Positions 25,478-34,701 are shown, numbered from the stretch's first letter. The stretch is 64,000 bases of DNA from Stutzerimonas sp. S1 (GCF_025966695.1 NZ_JAOEIY010000002.1:62001-126000), one strand, 5' to 3'. A program made the numbers and translations. Notes: generated by a model not told the origin, from the sequence alone.

Positions 25478-26712
25478 GGTTGTGGTTCTCCGCAGGGAAG
25501 AGATGAGAGCAGTCGCGCTGCCAGCAGCTTCAGCAGGCAGGGCAGGCCGGCGTAGACCAGCGCGAGGTTCCAGCCCGCTGGTGTGCCCGGTTGATAGCTG
25601 GCCCAGGCCAGCAGCGGTAAGGCCAGGCCGGCGAGGGCCAGCGCCAGCTTGCCGAGAAAGCTCCACAGGCCGAAGTAGGCGGCGGTCGACTGCCGCTCAT
25701 CGACCGGGATGATGTCGGCGAGCAATGCCGGCGGCAGCGCCAGGTCGGCCCCGAGGGCAAGGCCGGACAGGATGCAAACCGCGCCATACGCCCAGGCGGA
25801 ACCGGGTTCCAATAGCACCGCCCAGATGAACGCCGCGCACGCGGTGAGCATGCCGATCCGCCAGCTGCGCCGCTTGCCCAGTCGATCGGCCAGGCGGGTC
25901 CAGAGCGGCAGGCCCAGGGCGCCGCTGGCGAAGTAGAGGGCCAGGAACAGTCCGGTCAACGGAGCCAGCTGTAGGCGGTCGGCGATGAAGAACAGCGCCA
26001 GCGTGGCGGGAATCGCCACTGCGACCGCATTGATGAAGTACACGCTCGCCAGCCGCCGAAACGCCGGGTTACGCAGCGGCTGCCGCCAGCTGCCGGTATC
26101 GATGCGTGCGGCTCGATGCGGTCGTGGGGCGGCGAACAGCAGTGCCGCGGTGCCGGCGCACAGCAGCACGGCGAAGGTGGCGGCAAATGCGGCAAGCCCG
26201 GTGGCCATGCCGTATCGGTTCGCCATCGCGCTGGGCAGCACGCTGGCCAGAATCACACCGAAAAGCCCCGCTCCTTCCCGCCAGGCTGCGACCCGGGTCC
26301 GGGTGTTGGGCTGATCGGAGAGCCGCGCGCCCCAGGCCAGGTAGGTGATGTTGATCAGGCTGTGCAGCGTGTAGGTAAGCGCCAGCAGTCCGCCCAGCCA
26401 TGCGGCAAGCGCGAAGGCGCCGAGGCTCTTGGGTGGAATCAGCAGCGCCGCCATCGCCAGGCTCAGCAACACGGCGGTGCCGCCGAGCAGAATGGACCAG
26501 CCGCGTGGCGAGCGGCGATCGATCAAGCGTCCGAGCCAGGGATCCTGCACGGTATCCAGCAGCCGCGCGAGGAACAGCACGCTGCCAGTCAGGGTCAGGC
26601 CAAGCCCGAGGTCCGCCGCATAGAAACTGGGTACCAGCACGTAGATCGGCAACATGGCCATTGCCAGGGGCAGGCCGAGCACGCCATAAGCCGCCAGCGC
26701 CGAGTTGTTCAT
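25474..26712 (-). CDS. MFS transporter, GPH/MelB-like
   Basis: This 412-residue protein has about 12 hydrophobic helices. Segments DTVQDPWLGRLIDRRSPRG near residue 55-75 and ADIIPVDERQSTAAYFGLW near 330 are typical of sugar-cation symporter-like MFS proteins. The substrate is unknown. It lies within the folE operon between the CHI-like and DUF3833 genes with 4-nt overlaps; such MFS genes recur in light and singlet-oxygen gene sets. Confidence 0.82.
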   Translation of the reverse strand: MNNSALAAYGVLGLPLAMAMLPIYVLVPSFYAADLGLGLTLTGSVLFLARLLDTVQDPWLGRLIDRRSPRGWSILLGGTAVLLSLAMAALLIPPKSLGAFALAAWLGGLLALTYTLHSLINITYLAWGARLSDQPNTRTRVAAWREGAGLFGVILASVLPSAMANRYGMATGLAAFAATFAVLLCAGTAALLFAAPRPHRAARIDTGSWRQPLRNPAFRRLASVYFINAVAVAIPATLALFFIADRLQLAPLTGLFLALYFASGALGLPLWTRLADRLGKRRSWRIGMLTACAAFIWAVLLEPGSAWAYGAVCILSGLALGADLALPPALLADIIPVDERQSTAAYFGLWSFLGKLALALAGLALPLLAWASYQPGTPAGWNLALVYAGLPCLLKLLAARLLSSLPCGEPQP

Positions 26713-27230
26713 CGCTCGCCCAGCAGGTCGCGCCGTAGCTTCTGGTCGCGGCTGTGCGGGTCGAGCCAGATGGCGAAGAAGGCCTCGGCGAATGCAGGAT
26801 CGGCGACTTCATGCTGCAGGCGATCATTCACATAGAACCGGCAGCCGCGACCGGGCAGGTAGACCCCGGTGATGCGCTCGCCGGGGCGTACGTCGACGAA
26901 GGCCTGCCGCATCTCCGCACGCCACTGACGCATCCGAGCCGAATCGACCGGCTCGCCGGAAAGTCGCTGGATTTCTTCCAGGCTGGTGCGCACGAAGTCG
27001 TCCCGGCTGATCGCGCGGTGATAGGTCAGCTCCAGCGCGAATGGCCTCTGTGTTTGCAGCGGTTCCGTTGCGCTCCACAGCCGCGCGTCATAGATGCGCA
27101 GGCCGAAGAAGCGCAGCTCGCCTTCGCCAATCAGTCGCGCCTCGGGTACTGCCTCGCGCCAGTTGGCAGTGGCGAGCAGCGGGATCAGCCACAACAGGCA
27201 GGCGAGGATGGCGTGGCGAGGACTGATCAT
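26709..27230 (-). CDS. chalcone isomerase-like periplasmic protein
   Basis: This 173-residue protein has an N-terminal signal peptide (MISPRHAILACLLWLIPLLATA) and the CHI-like fold pattern GELRFFGLRIYDARLW followed by LELTYHRAISRDDFVRTSLEEI. Bacterial members are not shown to be flavonoid enzymes and may bind fatty acids. It overlaps the MFS gene by 4 nt and follows folX by 10 nt. Confidence 0.78.
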   Translation of the reverse strand: MISPRHAILACLLWLIPLLATANWREAVPEARLIGEGELRFFGLRIYDARLWSATEPLQTQRPFALELTYHRAISRDDFVRTSLEEIQRLSGEPVDSARMRQWRAEMRQAFVDVRPGERITGVYLPGRGCRFYVNDRLQHEVADPAFAEAFFAIWLDPHSRDQKLRRDLLGER

Positions 27231-27240
27231 GGCCGGCAGC

Positions 27241-27612
27241 TCAGCGACAGCCGGCTAGGGTGATCGAAACCGAGTCGGCAAAGCGCAGCGCATGGGGCTT
27301 GTCGACCTCCACCTCGGCATAGCGCACTGCCGGATGCGCCATCACCAGGTCGAGGATCTCCTGGGTCATGCGCTCCAGCAGGGCGAAACGGTTCTGCTCC
27401 ACATGGCGAATGATCGCCTTGGTGATGGTGCGATAGTTCAGCGCCTGTTCGATGTCGTTGTCGCGCACCGCTTCCACGGCGGGGTAGAGGATGTTCAGGT
27501 TGATCAGCACATCCTGCCGGTTGAGGATCTCGTCTTCGTTGATGCCGATGTACGTGCGCAGGCGCAGATCCTTCACCCGGATGCGCGCCATGCCAGGCTC
27601 CAGGCGCGGCAT
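27241..27612 (-). CDS. folX: FolX/FolB-type pterin epimerase or aldolase
   Basis: This 123-residue protein is of the dihydroneopterin aldolase/epimerase family, with [18 protein letters not shown], the [10 protein letters not shown] segment and a C-terminal [19 protein letters not shown]. The sequence resembles FolX (dihydroneopterin triphosphate 2'-epimerase) more than FolB, mainly from the IGINEDE segment. It acts on the FolE product. Its start overlaps the folE stop by one base (TGATG). Confidence 0.85.
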   Translation of the reverse strand: MPRLEPGMARIRVKDLRLRTYIGINEDEILNRQDVLINLNILYPAVEAVRDNDIEQALNYRTITKAIIRHVEQNRFALLERMTQEILDLVMAHPAVRYAEVEVDKPHALRFADSVSITLAGCR

Positions 27613-28169
27613 CACTGGCCCCTCCCGATCAGCTGCAGGAACTCCATCCGCGTGTTGCAGGAGCTGCGGAAGGCACCGAGCATCACCGAGGTGTTCATCA
27701 CCGAGTTCTGCTTCTCCACCCCGCGCATCATCATGCACATGTGCTTGGCCTCGATGACCACCGCAACGCCGGCGGCACCGGTGACTTCCTGGATGGCTTC
27801 GGCGATCTGGCGGGTCAGGTTTTCCTGGATCTGCAGCCGTCGCGCGTACATGTCGACGATCCGCGCGACTTTCGACAAACCGAGCACGCGCCCGGTGGGG
27901 ATGTAGGCGACATGCGCCTTGCCGATGAATGGCAGGATGTGGTGCTCGCACAGCGAGTACAGCTCGATGTCCTTGACGATCACCATCTCGTCGTTGTCCG
28001 AGGCGAACAGTGCACCGTTGACGATTTCTTCCAGGCTGCGGTTATAGCCGTCGCACAGGTACTGCATGGCCTTGGCGGCGCGCAGCGGTGTATCGCGCAG
28101 ACCTTCGCGCGCCGGGTCTTCGCCGACCCCAAGCAATATTTCGCGGTAATGACCGGGCAGATTGTGCAT
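27612..28169 (-). CDS. folE: GTP cyclohydrolase I
   Basis: This 185-residue enzyme converts GTP to dihydroneopterin triphosphate. The zinc ligands are in [10 protein letters not shown] and HMCMMMRGV, and the length matches type I FolE. It is the first gene of folE-folX-CHI-like-MFS-DUF3833. A LitR-like operator lies about 100 bp upstream. Because pseudomonads usually have further folE copies, this one is probably a light-induced paralogue that supplies pterin, for instance for the photolyase antenna. Confidence 0.93.
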   Translation of the reverse strand: MHNLPGHYREILLGVGEDPAREGLRDTPLRAAKAMQYLCDGYNRSLEEIVNGALFASDNDEMVIVKDIELYSLCEHHILPFIGKAHVAYIPTGRVLGLSKVARIVDMYARRLQIQENLTRQIAEAIQEVTGAAGVAVVIEAKHMCMMMRGVEKQNSVMNTSVMLGAFRSSCNTRMEFLQLIGRGQ

Positions 28170-28263
28170 GGCGGATTCCTGGTGGCCGCAGCGCGGCCGC
28201 TGTTGGGAGCGGAGGCAGGCACGGAGGGTCCATTGCCTGGAGCTAAACCAAACCTATACCAAT

Positions 28264-28280
28264 ATTTGTAGTTGTACAAT
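28264..28280. promoter_or_regulatory. LitR-like operator in the folE promoter
   Basis: TTTGTAG-TTGTACAAT sits in an AT-rich patch about 100 bp upstream of folE. On the minus strand it reads ATTGTACAACTACAAA and is followed by GGTATAGG, a possible -10 region. It has the same core as the operators upstream of the rudS-like gene and the second LitR gene. Confidence 0.6.
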
Positions 28281-28407
28281 AATTTGTGGCGATGGCGAGG
28301 CGGCGTACTGGGCCGGTTCTGGCCGGAAGCTGCATTCCGCTTGGATCTTCGCTGACGGGCGATTGCGTGGATGTGGCGCGCGAGCCCAATTCTGTATAGG
28401 TGTCGAG

Positions 28408-28725
28408 ATGTCGGTATATCAAATGTCCTGTAGCAGCCTGCGCTTCGCGCTGCGTCGCGATCAGGTCGAGTTGGTCGAGCTGCACGGCCTGCGCTGCTGC
28501 GGTTACAGCACCTGGGTGATCGAGCGCAGCGGGCGGCGCTCGCAGTTTGCCGAAGGCAGGCGGACGGTGTGGAACGATCAGGGCAGCCTGAAGCGATTGC
28601 TGTATGCCTGTGGGGTGCGCGAGGTGTACTGGCGCCAGCCGGTGAGCCACGACGAGATGATCGGCCGGCCGGCATGCCTGGAACCCGAGCAGGGTCTGCG
28701 CGTGCCGCTGGCCGCTGAGGGCTAG
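28408..28725 (+). CDS. DUF6482-like small protein
   Basis: This 105-residue protein starts MSVYQMSCSSLRFAL. A C-terminal segment GVREVYWRQPVSHDEMIGRP resembles short pseudomonad proteins of the DUF6482 group; I am not certain of the family. Function is unknown. The ATG has AGGTG upstream and TGTATA at 28393-28398, which could be a LitR half-site or -10. It is divergent from folE and convergent with the DCC gene. Confidence 0.6.
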   Translation: MSVYQMSCSSLRFALRRDQVELVELHGLRCCGYSTWVIERSGRRSQFAEGRRTVWNDQGSLKRLLYACGVREVYWRQPVSHDEMIGRPACLEPEQGLRVPLAAEG

Positions 28726-28732
28726 CGCGGCT

Positions 28733-29164
28733 TCAGGATTCGGGCGTGCGGGGTGGCTTGGGCACGCTGCAATGTTGCGTGTTGCAGCGGCTGGCTCCTT
28801 CCGGATGCGGCAGCCAGGCCAAGTGTGGCCGCAGCACACTGAACAGCGCGTAAGCGAGCAGCAGCAGTGGGCGCAGCGGCTTCCAACCCAGCGGTGCGGC
28901 CCAGAAACCATGGCCGGCAAGGCGCCAGCTCCAGTAGGTGGCGTCCACACCGGTCAACCAGACGCCGCTGGCGCTGCGCGCGTGCAGGCGGCGACGCAGC
29001 TGCGTGAGGTCGCGGCCGAGCCCGCTGGCATCGAAGTCGGCTGCGTTGATGTCCACCAGCAACAGCCGTGCTGGATCGGCATGGCGCTCCAGCCAGCGAA
29101 CCTCGCGGGCACACAGCGGACAGTCGCGGTCGACGAACAGCGTCAGTGGCAGAGCGGGGGGCAT
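28733..29164 (-). CDS. DCC family thiol-disulfide oxidoreductase-like protein (DUF393)
   Basis: This 143-residue protein has the N-terminal signature FVDRDCPLCAREVRWLERH (Asp-Cys-x-x-Cys), followed by VDINAADFD and GVDATYWSWRLAGHG. DCC proteins have a thioredoxin-like fold and are often near light-stress genes. The substrate is unknown. It is divergent from the second LitR-like gene, and a TTGTACAA element lies between them. Confidence 0.8.
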   Translation of the reverse strand: MPPALPLTLFVDRDCPLCAREVRWLERHADPARLLLVDINAADFDASGLGRDLTQLRRRLHARSASGVWLTGVDATYWSWRLAGHGFWAAPLGWKPLRPLLLLAYALFSVLRPHLAWLPHPEGASRCNTQHCSVPKPPRTPES

Positions 29165-29180
29165 TTCATCATGTCTCGAA

Positions 29181-29198
29181 CTTGTACAACGTTTGTAG
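29181..29198. promoter_or_regulatory. LitR-like operator between DCC gene and second LitR gene
   Basis: CTTGTACAACGTTTGTAG lies 17 bp upstream of the DCC gene start and about 60 bp upstream of the regulator ATG. It contains TTGTACAA and a second TTTGTAG half, like the folE element. It would allow autoregulation. Confidence 0.6.
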
Positions 29199-29257
29199 AG
29201 GGTATGACGGGAAACGCTGAGTTACAATCTGGCCCAACTTTCCAACCGAGCCGCCCC

Positions 29258-30223
29258 ATGACCGATTCCTCCGGCGCTTCGACACCCGCCTCGAACGCTT
29301 TCGAGCAGCAGGAACTCTTTCCCATCCGTGAGGTTTGCCGTCTGACCGGCGTCAACCCGGTCACCCTGCGCGCATGGGAGCGGCGTTACGGGCTGATCCA
29401 GCCGACCCGCACCGACAGCGGCCATCGCCTGTATTCGATGGCGGACATCGAGGCGGTGCGCAACATCCTCGCCTGGACCGAGCGCGGTGTCGCGGTAAGC
29501 AAGGTTGGCAGCATTCTCAGCCGCAGCGCCACGAGCCGGGCGGCCAGCGCGGCGGAACAGCCGGCCACAGCCCAGGAAGCGGGCGCCGGTGACCGTGCCG
29601 AGTGGCAAGCACAGCTGCGCCGGGCCGTCAGCGAGTTCGACAGTCTGCGTCTGGAGCAGCTGTACGGACAGATCTACTCCACCTATCCGCTGGCGACGGT
29701 GTTCCAGGAAGTGCTGCTACCGGTGTGGCAGGAGCTGCTGTTGCGCCACGACGAATTCGGGCGCACCAGCGAGTGGCTGTTTCTCGATGCCTTCCTGCGT
29801 GGCCGCGTGCTGCAGCGGCTGCAGCTGGGGCAGTCCGCCTCATCGCCGGCCGTGCTGCTGGCCGCGCTGCCTGGCCAGTGTCGCGAGCTGGAATTGTTGG
29901 TGGCAGGCCTGTTGCTGGCCAGCGACAGCCTGGCGGTCCGGGTGCTGCCCAGCGGCCAGCCCCTGGAAGAACTGACGCTGATCTGCGAAAAAGTCCAACC
30001 GCCGGCACTGGTGCTGTACGCCAACGCCCCGCCGAGCGGCGCACAGGTGCGCCAGCTGAACCGATTGGCGCTGCGCCTGAGTTGCCCGCTGGCCCTGGCG
30101 GGAGAGGGGGCCGAGCTAGGCGAAGAGAGCCTGCGTGGTTCGCCGATCGCCTGTCTGGGCAGTGCCGGACGACAGATGCAGCAGCGCCTGCAGCAATTTC
30201 TCGCCGGTCGGCTGGATACCTGA
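29258..30223 (+). CDS. second MerR-family class II LitR-like regulator
   Basis: This 321-residue regulator is a paralogue of the one at 16218-17156. The MerR helix-turn-helix VCRLTGVNPVTLRAWERRYG lies at about residues 28-47, then a linker rich in Ala/Glu and the CarH/LitR-like C-terminal domain without the B12 motif DxHxxG. P. putida has several such PplR proteins acting together at light promoters. The ATG gives the standard family N-terminus; an upstream frame to 28772 is a shadow of the DCC gene. Confidence 0.86.
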   Translation: MTDSSGASTPASNAFEQQELFPIREVCRLTGVNPVTLRAWERRYGLIQPTRTDSGHRLYSMADIEAVRNILAWTERGVAVSKVGSILSRSATSRAASAAEQPATAQEAGAGDRAEWQAQLRRAVSEFDSLRLEQLYGQIYSTYPLATVFQEVLLPVWQELLLRHDEFGRTSEWLFLDAFLRGRVLQRLQLGQSASSPAVLLAALPGQCRELELLVAGLLLASDSLAVRVLPSGQPLEELTLICEKVQPPALVLYANAPPSGAQVRQLNRLALRLSCPLALAGEGAELGEESLRGSPIACLGSAGRQMQQRLQQFLAGRLDT

Positions 30224-30404
30224 GACGAGGAACTGGCAGGCCGAGGAGAGCCGGGCGAGCGCTTGAACGGGCGGAAGCAGTCGTCGCGTTACGGCGGTAG
30301 ATGAGCGTTTTTCGCCCTGCCTTCAGGCGCTACGGTCAACGCGGCCAGTTCTCCACGGCCCGCTAGTGCGCAAGCAGCATTGTGCGGCATGGGCTGATCG
30401 CGTG

Positions 30405-32963
30405 ATGCTGTCGGCCTCGCCAGCCACTTCCGACGATATGCCAATGGTTCAGTACCGCTTCGATCCCACCGCAGCTCCGCAATGTTTCTGCACGACCGAA
30501 GGTTTGCAGGTGCGGCTGATCCAGCTGCCGGGGGGCAGTCAGGCGGCGGCGCTGGTGCGGGTGCACGCTGGCGCGCACGACGCGCCGTCAGCCTACCCGG
30601 GGCTGGCGCACTTCCTCGAACACCTGCTGTTTCTCGGCAGTCATGCCTATCCGGTCGAGCAGAGCCTGATGCCGTTCGTGCAGGGCTGCGGCGGCCAGTT
30701 GAATGCCTCGACCCGCGAACGGCATACCGATTTCTTCTTCCAGCTGCCGGCCGAAGCGCTGGAGGGCGGGCTCCAGCGTCTGCTCGACATGCTGGCGCGA
30801 CCGCTGCTCGACCCCGCGGCGCAATTGCGCGAGCGCGAGGTGCTGCAAGCTGAATACCTCGCCCGCGCCCAGGACAGTGAGACCCTGTGCGACGCGGCCA
30901 TCGGCACTGCGCTGCGGGCGCCGCACCCGTTCGCTGCCTTTCATGCCGGCAATCGCGCCAGCCTGCCGGTGGAAAGCGCGCAGTTCCAGCAGGCCCTGCA
31001 GGGTTATCACCAGCGCTTCTATCACGCCGGAACGCTGGAGCTGCTGGTCGCCGCGCCGCTCGATGTCGCCCAGTTACAAACGTTGCTGAAGACTGCGCGA
31101 TGCCAGTTCGCGGTGCGGCCGCAACCGCCGCGTACCCTCCAGCCGCTACTGGCCGAGAGTCACAGCCTGCGCCTGCAGCTCGACAGCGGCCGGCCTCGGC
31201 TAGATCTGGCGTTCTGTCTCGATGGCATGCCGTCGGGCAGCGCGGCGGCGCTGGATTTTCTCGGCAGCTGTCTGCAGTCCGAGGCACCGAACAGCTTGTT
31301 CGAAACACTGCGCGATGCCGGCTGGGTCGATGGCCTGGAGCTGCGCGTGCCGTACTGGCATGCCGGTCAGGGTGTAGTCGTGGTCGAGTTCGCCCTGACC
31401 GAGCAGGGGCTGCCGATGCGCGCTGGCATCGCCGCGGCCTTGCAGGCGTGGCTGCGCTTTCTTGCCGACGAGACGACCTGCGCGCACTGCTGGGACGAAT
31501 ACGTGCGCGAGCGCCAGCGCAGTCTGCACGGGATGGAACCGCTGGCGCGGCTGCGCTACTGGATCGAACCGGAGCCGGAGTTGGCGTTCACCGCGGCGCC
31601 GATGGTGCGACAGGCGCTGCGGGTTTTGCTGGAGCGGTTGCAGACAACGCCTATCCGGTTGACTGCCGATCAGCGCCCCTGCGCCGCCATCGAAACCGCG
31701 GGTTTCCCGCTGCGTATCGCGGCCGAGCCGTTGCCCGCGGTCGCGCTGCGCGATTGGCACTGGCGGCTTCCGCCGTGCAACCCGTGGCTGCAGGCGTCTG
31801 CACCACTGGCCACACAACCGCTGGACGAACCGGCGCTGCACTGCCTCGGGCCGGAAGATGGCGGCGGGCAGGGTGCGCTTTACCTGCGCTGGCGCTTCGA
31901 TGGCGCAAGCCCCGAGCCCGCGCTGTGGCACGTCCTGCACAGCGCCTTGCGCACGCCGATCTGGGCGGCGCGGCAGGCCGGAGTCGACCTGCGCTTCGAG
32001 GATTACGGCAGCAGCTGGTGTCTGAGCCTGTTCGGCTACGCCGCGGCCTTGCCGCGTATTGCGGGTGATCTGTTGGCACTGCTCCACGAGCCGCCGGCCA
32101 GCGCTTTCGCCTCCGCCCAGCGGCAGCTCGCTGCAGCCGACCGCCTGAACGGCGACGAACTGCTCATCCGCCAGCTGATCAGGCGCTTGCCGCGGCTGCT
32201 GAGCCACGCCAGTCCGGTCGTCGAGAGCGAGCCGGATCAGATGGCTCTGGGCGCAGCCTGGGCGCGGGCGCATTGGGACGCCCTGGCAGTGGGGCTGTCG
32301 TCCGAGCTGAACGGCGCGTTGCGCGGCGTGCTGCGCGATATGCCCGGGGCTCCGCAGCGCACTGCCGGCGCGCAACCCTGCTCCGATGGCGAAGGACTTC
32401 GCCGCTGGTGGTCCATCGGTGAGGTTGCCAGCGAGACCGCCGTACTGCTGTTCTGCCCGCTGCCGGCGCGCAGCATTCGCGTAGAGGCTGCCTGGCGCAC
32501 ACTGGCGCGGTTGCTCGAGGGCGATTTCTTCCGTCGTCTGCGTAGCGAGCTGCAGCTGGGCTACGCGGTGTTCTCCGGCTTCCGCCAGTTCGGCGAGCAC
32601 GCGGGCATCCTGTTCGCGGTGCAATCGCCGAGCGCCTCGGCAGCGCAGATCATCGAGCATATCCAGGACTTTCTCGACAGCTTCGCCGACAAACTGGGCG
32701 CCGGCGCGTTCGCCCCGCTGGATGGCGGCATGGGGGCACGCCAGGACGGGCAGCTGACCGATCTGCGTCGGCGTGCCGAGCATGTCTGGCAAGCCTGCCT
32801 GGCCGATCAGGATGCCGAGTATCCCGCCCAGGTCGCCGCCGCCCTGGGCGACCTGCAGCCGGATGAGCTGCGCGCCGCGCTCGCGGCCCTGCGCACAGCG
32901 CGCGGCGGCTGGATCGGCGTGGCCAATGCGCCGGCCCCGAGCGCCGGCTGGCAGCCGCAATGA
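30405..32963 (+). CDS. pqqF: PqqF-like M16 zinc metallopeptidase
   Basis: This protein of about 852 residues is of the insulysin/pitrilysin family. The inverted zinc motif HFLEH is at about residues 68-72 with the distal Glu in EREVLQAEY. PqqF cleaves the PqqA peptide during pyrroloquinoline quinone synthesis in the cytoplasm. The other pqq genes are not in the window, but the PQQ-ethanol oxidation region begins next to it. The start is uncertain: ATGs at 30405, 30438 and 30444 and a GTG at 30366 are possible and none has a clear ribosome site. Confidence 0.83.
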   Translation: MLSASPATSDDMPMVQYRFDPTAAPQCFCTTEGLQVRLIQLPGGSQAAALVRVHAGAHDAPSAYPGLAHFLEHLLFLGSHAYPVEQSLMPFVQGCGGQLNASTRERHTDFFFQLPAEALEGGLQRLLDMLARPLLDPAAQLREREVLQAEYLARAQDSETLCDAAIGTALRAPHPFAAFHAGNRASLPVESAQFQQALQGYHQRFYHAGTLELLVAAPLDVAQLQTLLKTARCQFAVRPQPPRTLQPLLAESHSLRLQLDSGRPRLDLAFCLDGMPSGSAAALDFLGSCLQSEAPNSLFETLRDAGWVDGLELRVPYWHAGQGVVVVEFALTEQGLPMRAGIAAALQAWLRFLADETTCAHCWDEYVRERQRSLHGMEPLARLRYWIEPEPELAFTAAPMVRQALRVLLERLQTTPIRLTADQRPCAAIETAGFPLRIAAEPLPAVALRDWHWRLPPCNPWLQASAPLATQPLDEPALHCLGPEDGGGQGALYLRWRFDGASPEPALWHVLHSALRTPIWAARQAGVDLRFEDYGSSWCLSLFGYAAALPRIAGDLLALLHEPPASAFASAQRQLAAADRLNGDELLIRQLIRRLPRLLSHASPVVESEPDQMALGAAWARAHWDALAVGLSSELNGALRGVLRDMPGAPQRTAGAQPCSDGEGLRRWWSIGEVASETAVLLFCPLPARSIRVEAAWRTLARLLEGDFFRRLRSELQLGYAVFSGFRQFGEHAGILFAVQSPSASAAQIIEHIQDFLDSFADKLGAGAFAPLDGGMGARQDGQLTDLRRRAEHVWQACLADQDAEYPAQVAAALGDLQPDELRAALAALRTARGGWIGVANAPAPSAGWQPQ

Positions 32964-33282
32964 GCGCGTAGCGCGCGTCATACACTCTGCCAGCGCCATT
33001 TCAGATCGTATGCATCCTGCGCAACGCCGTTCGCTGGTCGAACGGCAGCGTTCGGTCGTGGCGCGTAGGTCGCGTGCGAGTGCGCTGCCGCTGCGGGCAC
33101 TGCTTTGGGCGTACGACCTAAGCGCTGATCCGGGCGCCGAGGATGACATGCTTTTCGCGCAAGCCACCGACCGCAGCCAAAGTAGTAGCGCATCGCCGCT
33201 ATCGCAGCGTATGTGCGCTCTGATGGCCTTTCGATAATCGCTCCCGTCACGACTGCTTGTCGTCAATACAGCGGAGAGCGCC
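32964..33282. other. intergenic region upstream of porin gene
   Basis: This 319-bp stretch has no convincing gene. It holds a small hairpin (CGAACGGCAGCGTTCG) near 33038 and a TACC-dyad-like element at 33173-33187, about 95 bp upstream of the porin start. Short frames here lack ribosome sites and coding character. Confidence 0.45.
33173..33187. promoter_or_regulatory. TACC-AA-GTAGTA element upstream of porin
   Basis: GCAGCCAAAGTAGTA matches the recurring consensus RGTACCAARGTAGTA at 12 of 15 positions. It is the weakest of five such sites in the PQQ region and lacks the first TACC arm. Confidence 0.4.
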
Positions 33283-34470
33283 ATGCACAACAACAAGAAA
33301 GCCGTATCAACCCTGCTGCCCCTGGCTCTGGCCAGTGCCGTAGCCATGACCATGAGCCAGTCGGCTGTCGCCGAAATCGTGCTCTACGATCAAGATGACA
33401 CCACCTTTTCCACCGACGGCTACTTCAACACCTTCTACGTCAACAGCGACGTGGAGCGTGATGGCGAGCAGTTCGATCGCCGCCAGTCGCGGGTGAAGAT
33501 GGGCTTTCTGCCCAACTGGATCGGCTTCAACTTCAGCAAGCAGGTCGGCGATCTCAAGCTGGGTGGCCGCTCCTCGTTCTGGGTAACCATCAACGACAGC
33601 GACACCAACGGCACTGAAACCGGCATCGATGTCCGTCAGTTCTACGCCACCGCTGCCAACGAGCAGTGGGGCGAGGTGTTGTTCGGTAAGGATTTCGGCC
33701 TGTTCGCCCGCTCCAACATCCTGCTCGACGAGATGCTCAGCGGTTATGGTCAGGTCAGCGACGTGCTCGGCCTGGTCGATGGCGGCGGCGTGTCGTTCGG
33801 CAACATCGGCACCGGCTATCCGTATCCGTTCCCGACCTCGCAGATCACCTATCGCTCGCCGGAGATGAGCGGCCTGCGCATCGCCGCCGGCATCATGGAC
33901 CCGGTGGACACCACCGAGGACACCAGCTCCGATCTCGACAAGGCCTACCAGGAAGCACCGCGTTTCGAAACCGAGATCACCTACCAGTTCGATCTGGGCG
34001 GCACCAAGTTCTACACCTGGATCAACGGCATGCAGCAGAGTTCGGACAACACCGACAGCAGCATCGAGAAGGTGGACTCCAAGGGCCTGGGCTACGGCGT
34101 GCAGGCCAAGATGGGCAACCTGTCGCTGACCGCGTCCGGCTTCCAGGCCGAGGGCATCAACCCGTTCTTCACCAACAACGCCGGCGAAGCGCTGCTGCGC
34201 GAAGTCGACAGCGACGGCTACCTGTTGCAGGGCTCCTACCGCTTCGGCAAGAACCGCCTGGCGCTGTCCTATGGTCAGACCAAGGACGATGGCAACGGCC
34301 TGGGCAGTGAAGCCGACTACGAAACCCGCGGTATCGCGCTGTTCCACAGCATCAACGACAACCTGACCCTGGTCGCCGAGCTGAATCAGTTCGAGATCGA
34401 CGGCAAGGAAAACCCGGCTCTCGACGAAGACACCCGCACCTTCGCGGTAGGTGCGGCGCTGAGCTTCTAA
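33283..34470 (+). CDS. outer membrane porin
   Basis: This 395-residue protein has a signal peptide of about 30 residues ending AVAE. Alternating hydrophobic beta strands follow, and the C-terminal Phe (VGAALSF) is typical of beta-barrel proteins sorted by the Bam machine. It resembles Gram-negative general porins more than OprD. The substrate is unknown; the place in the ethanol oxidation region hints at alcohol or acid passage. A strong terminator follows. Confidence 0.85.
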   Translation: MHNNKKAVSTLLPLALASAVAMTMSQSAVAEIVLYDQDDTTFSTDGYFNTFYVNSDVERDGEQFDRRQSRVKMGFLPNWIGFNFSKQVGDLKLGGRSSFWVTINDSDTNGTETGIDVRQFYATAANEQWGEVLFGKDFGLFARSNILLDEMLSGYGQVSDVLGLVDGGGVSFGNIGTGYPYPFPTSQITYRSPEMSGLRIAAGIMDPVDTTEDTSSDLDKAYQEAPRFETEITYQFDLGGTKFYTWINGMQQSSDNTDSSIEKVDSKGLGYGVQAKMGNLSLTASGFQAEGINPFFTNNAGEALLREVDSDGYLLQGSYRFGKNRLALSYGQTKDDGNGLGSEADYETRGIALFHSINDNLTLVAELNQFEIDGKENPALDEDTRTFAVGAALSF

Positions 34471-34597
34471 GGCGCGGTGGTCAGGGCGCGAATGGCCGTC
34501 GAACCGTAGGTCGCTCCATTCGTTGCACGGCAGTGGGCACGTCGTCGAGCGTACGGCCCACGTCCTGACAGTACGGCGGCGATCGTCGTCGCGCAGT

Positions 34598-34629
34598 AAA
34601 GGCTGACCCCGCGAGGGGTCAGCCTTTTT
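34598..34629 (+). terminator. intrinsic terminator after porin gene
   Basis: AAGGCTGACCCC-GCGA-GGGGTCAGCCTT is a perfect 12-bp stem with a 4-nt loop followed by TTT. It lies 128 bp after the porin stop and isolates the FIST/kinase unit from it. Confidence 0.93.
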
Positions 34630-34666
34630 GCATTGCTGACGAGCTTGGGGCGTTTCGTCGCGATGC

Positions 34667-34701
34667 TACCTAGGCAGGCCTTTTCCGGTACTCAAGTAGC
34701 A
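34667..34701. promoter_or_regulatory. pair of TACC dyads upstream of FIST gene
   Basis: TACCTAGGCA at 34667-34676 and GGTACTCAAGTAGCA at 34687-34701 match the recurring TACC-N2-GGTA dyad. They lie 70-100 bp upstream of the FIST start and are candidate response regulator sites. Confidence 0.5.

Noticed and set aside
32964..33282. Possible small gene or RNA between pqqF and porin
   Set aside because: Open frames are short, lack ribosome sites and differ in codon use; only a small hairpin and a weak regulatory match are present, not enough for an RNA gene.
31200..33353. 717-codon minus-strand frame opposite pqqF
   Set aside because: Arg/Gln-rich shadow frame without ribosome site. The plus strand carries the M16 zinc motif.
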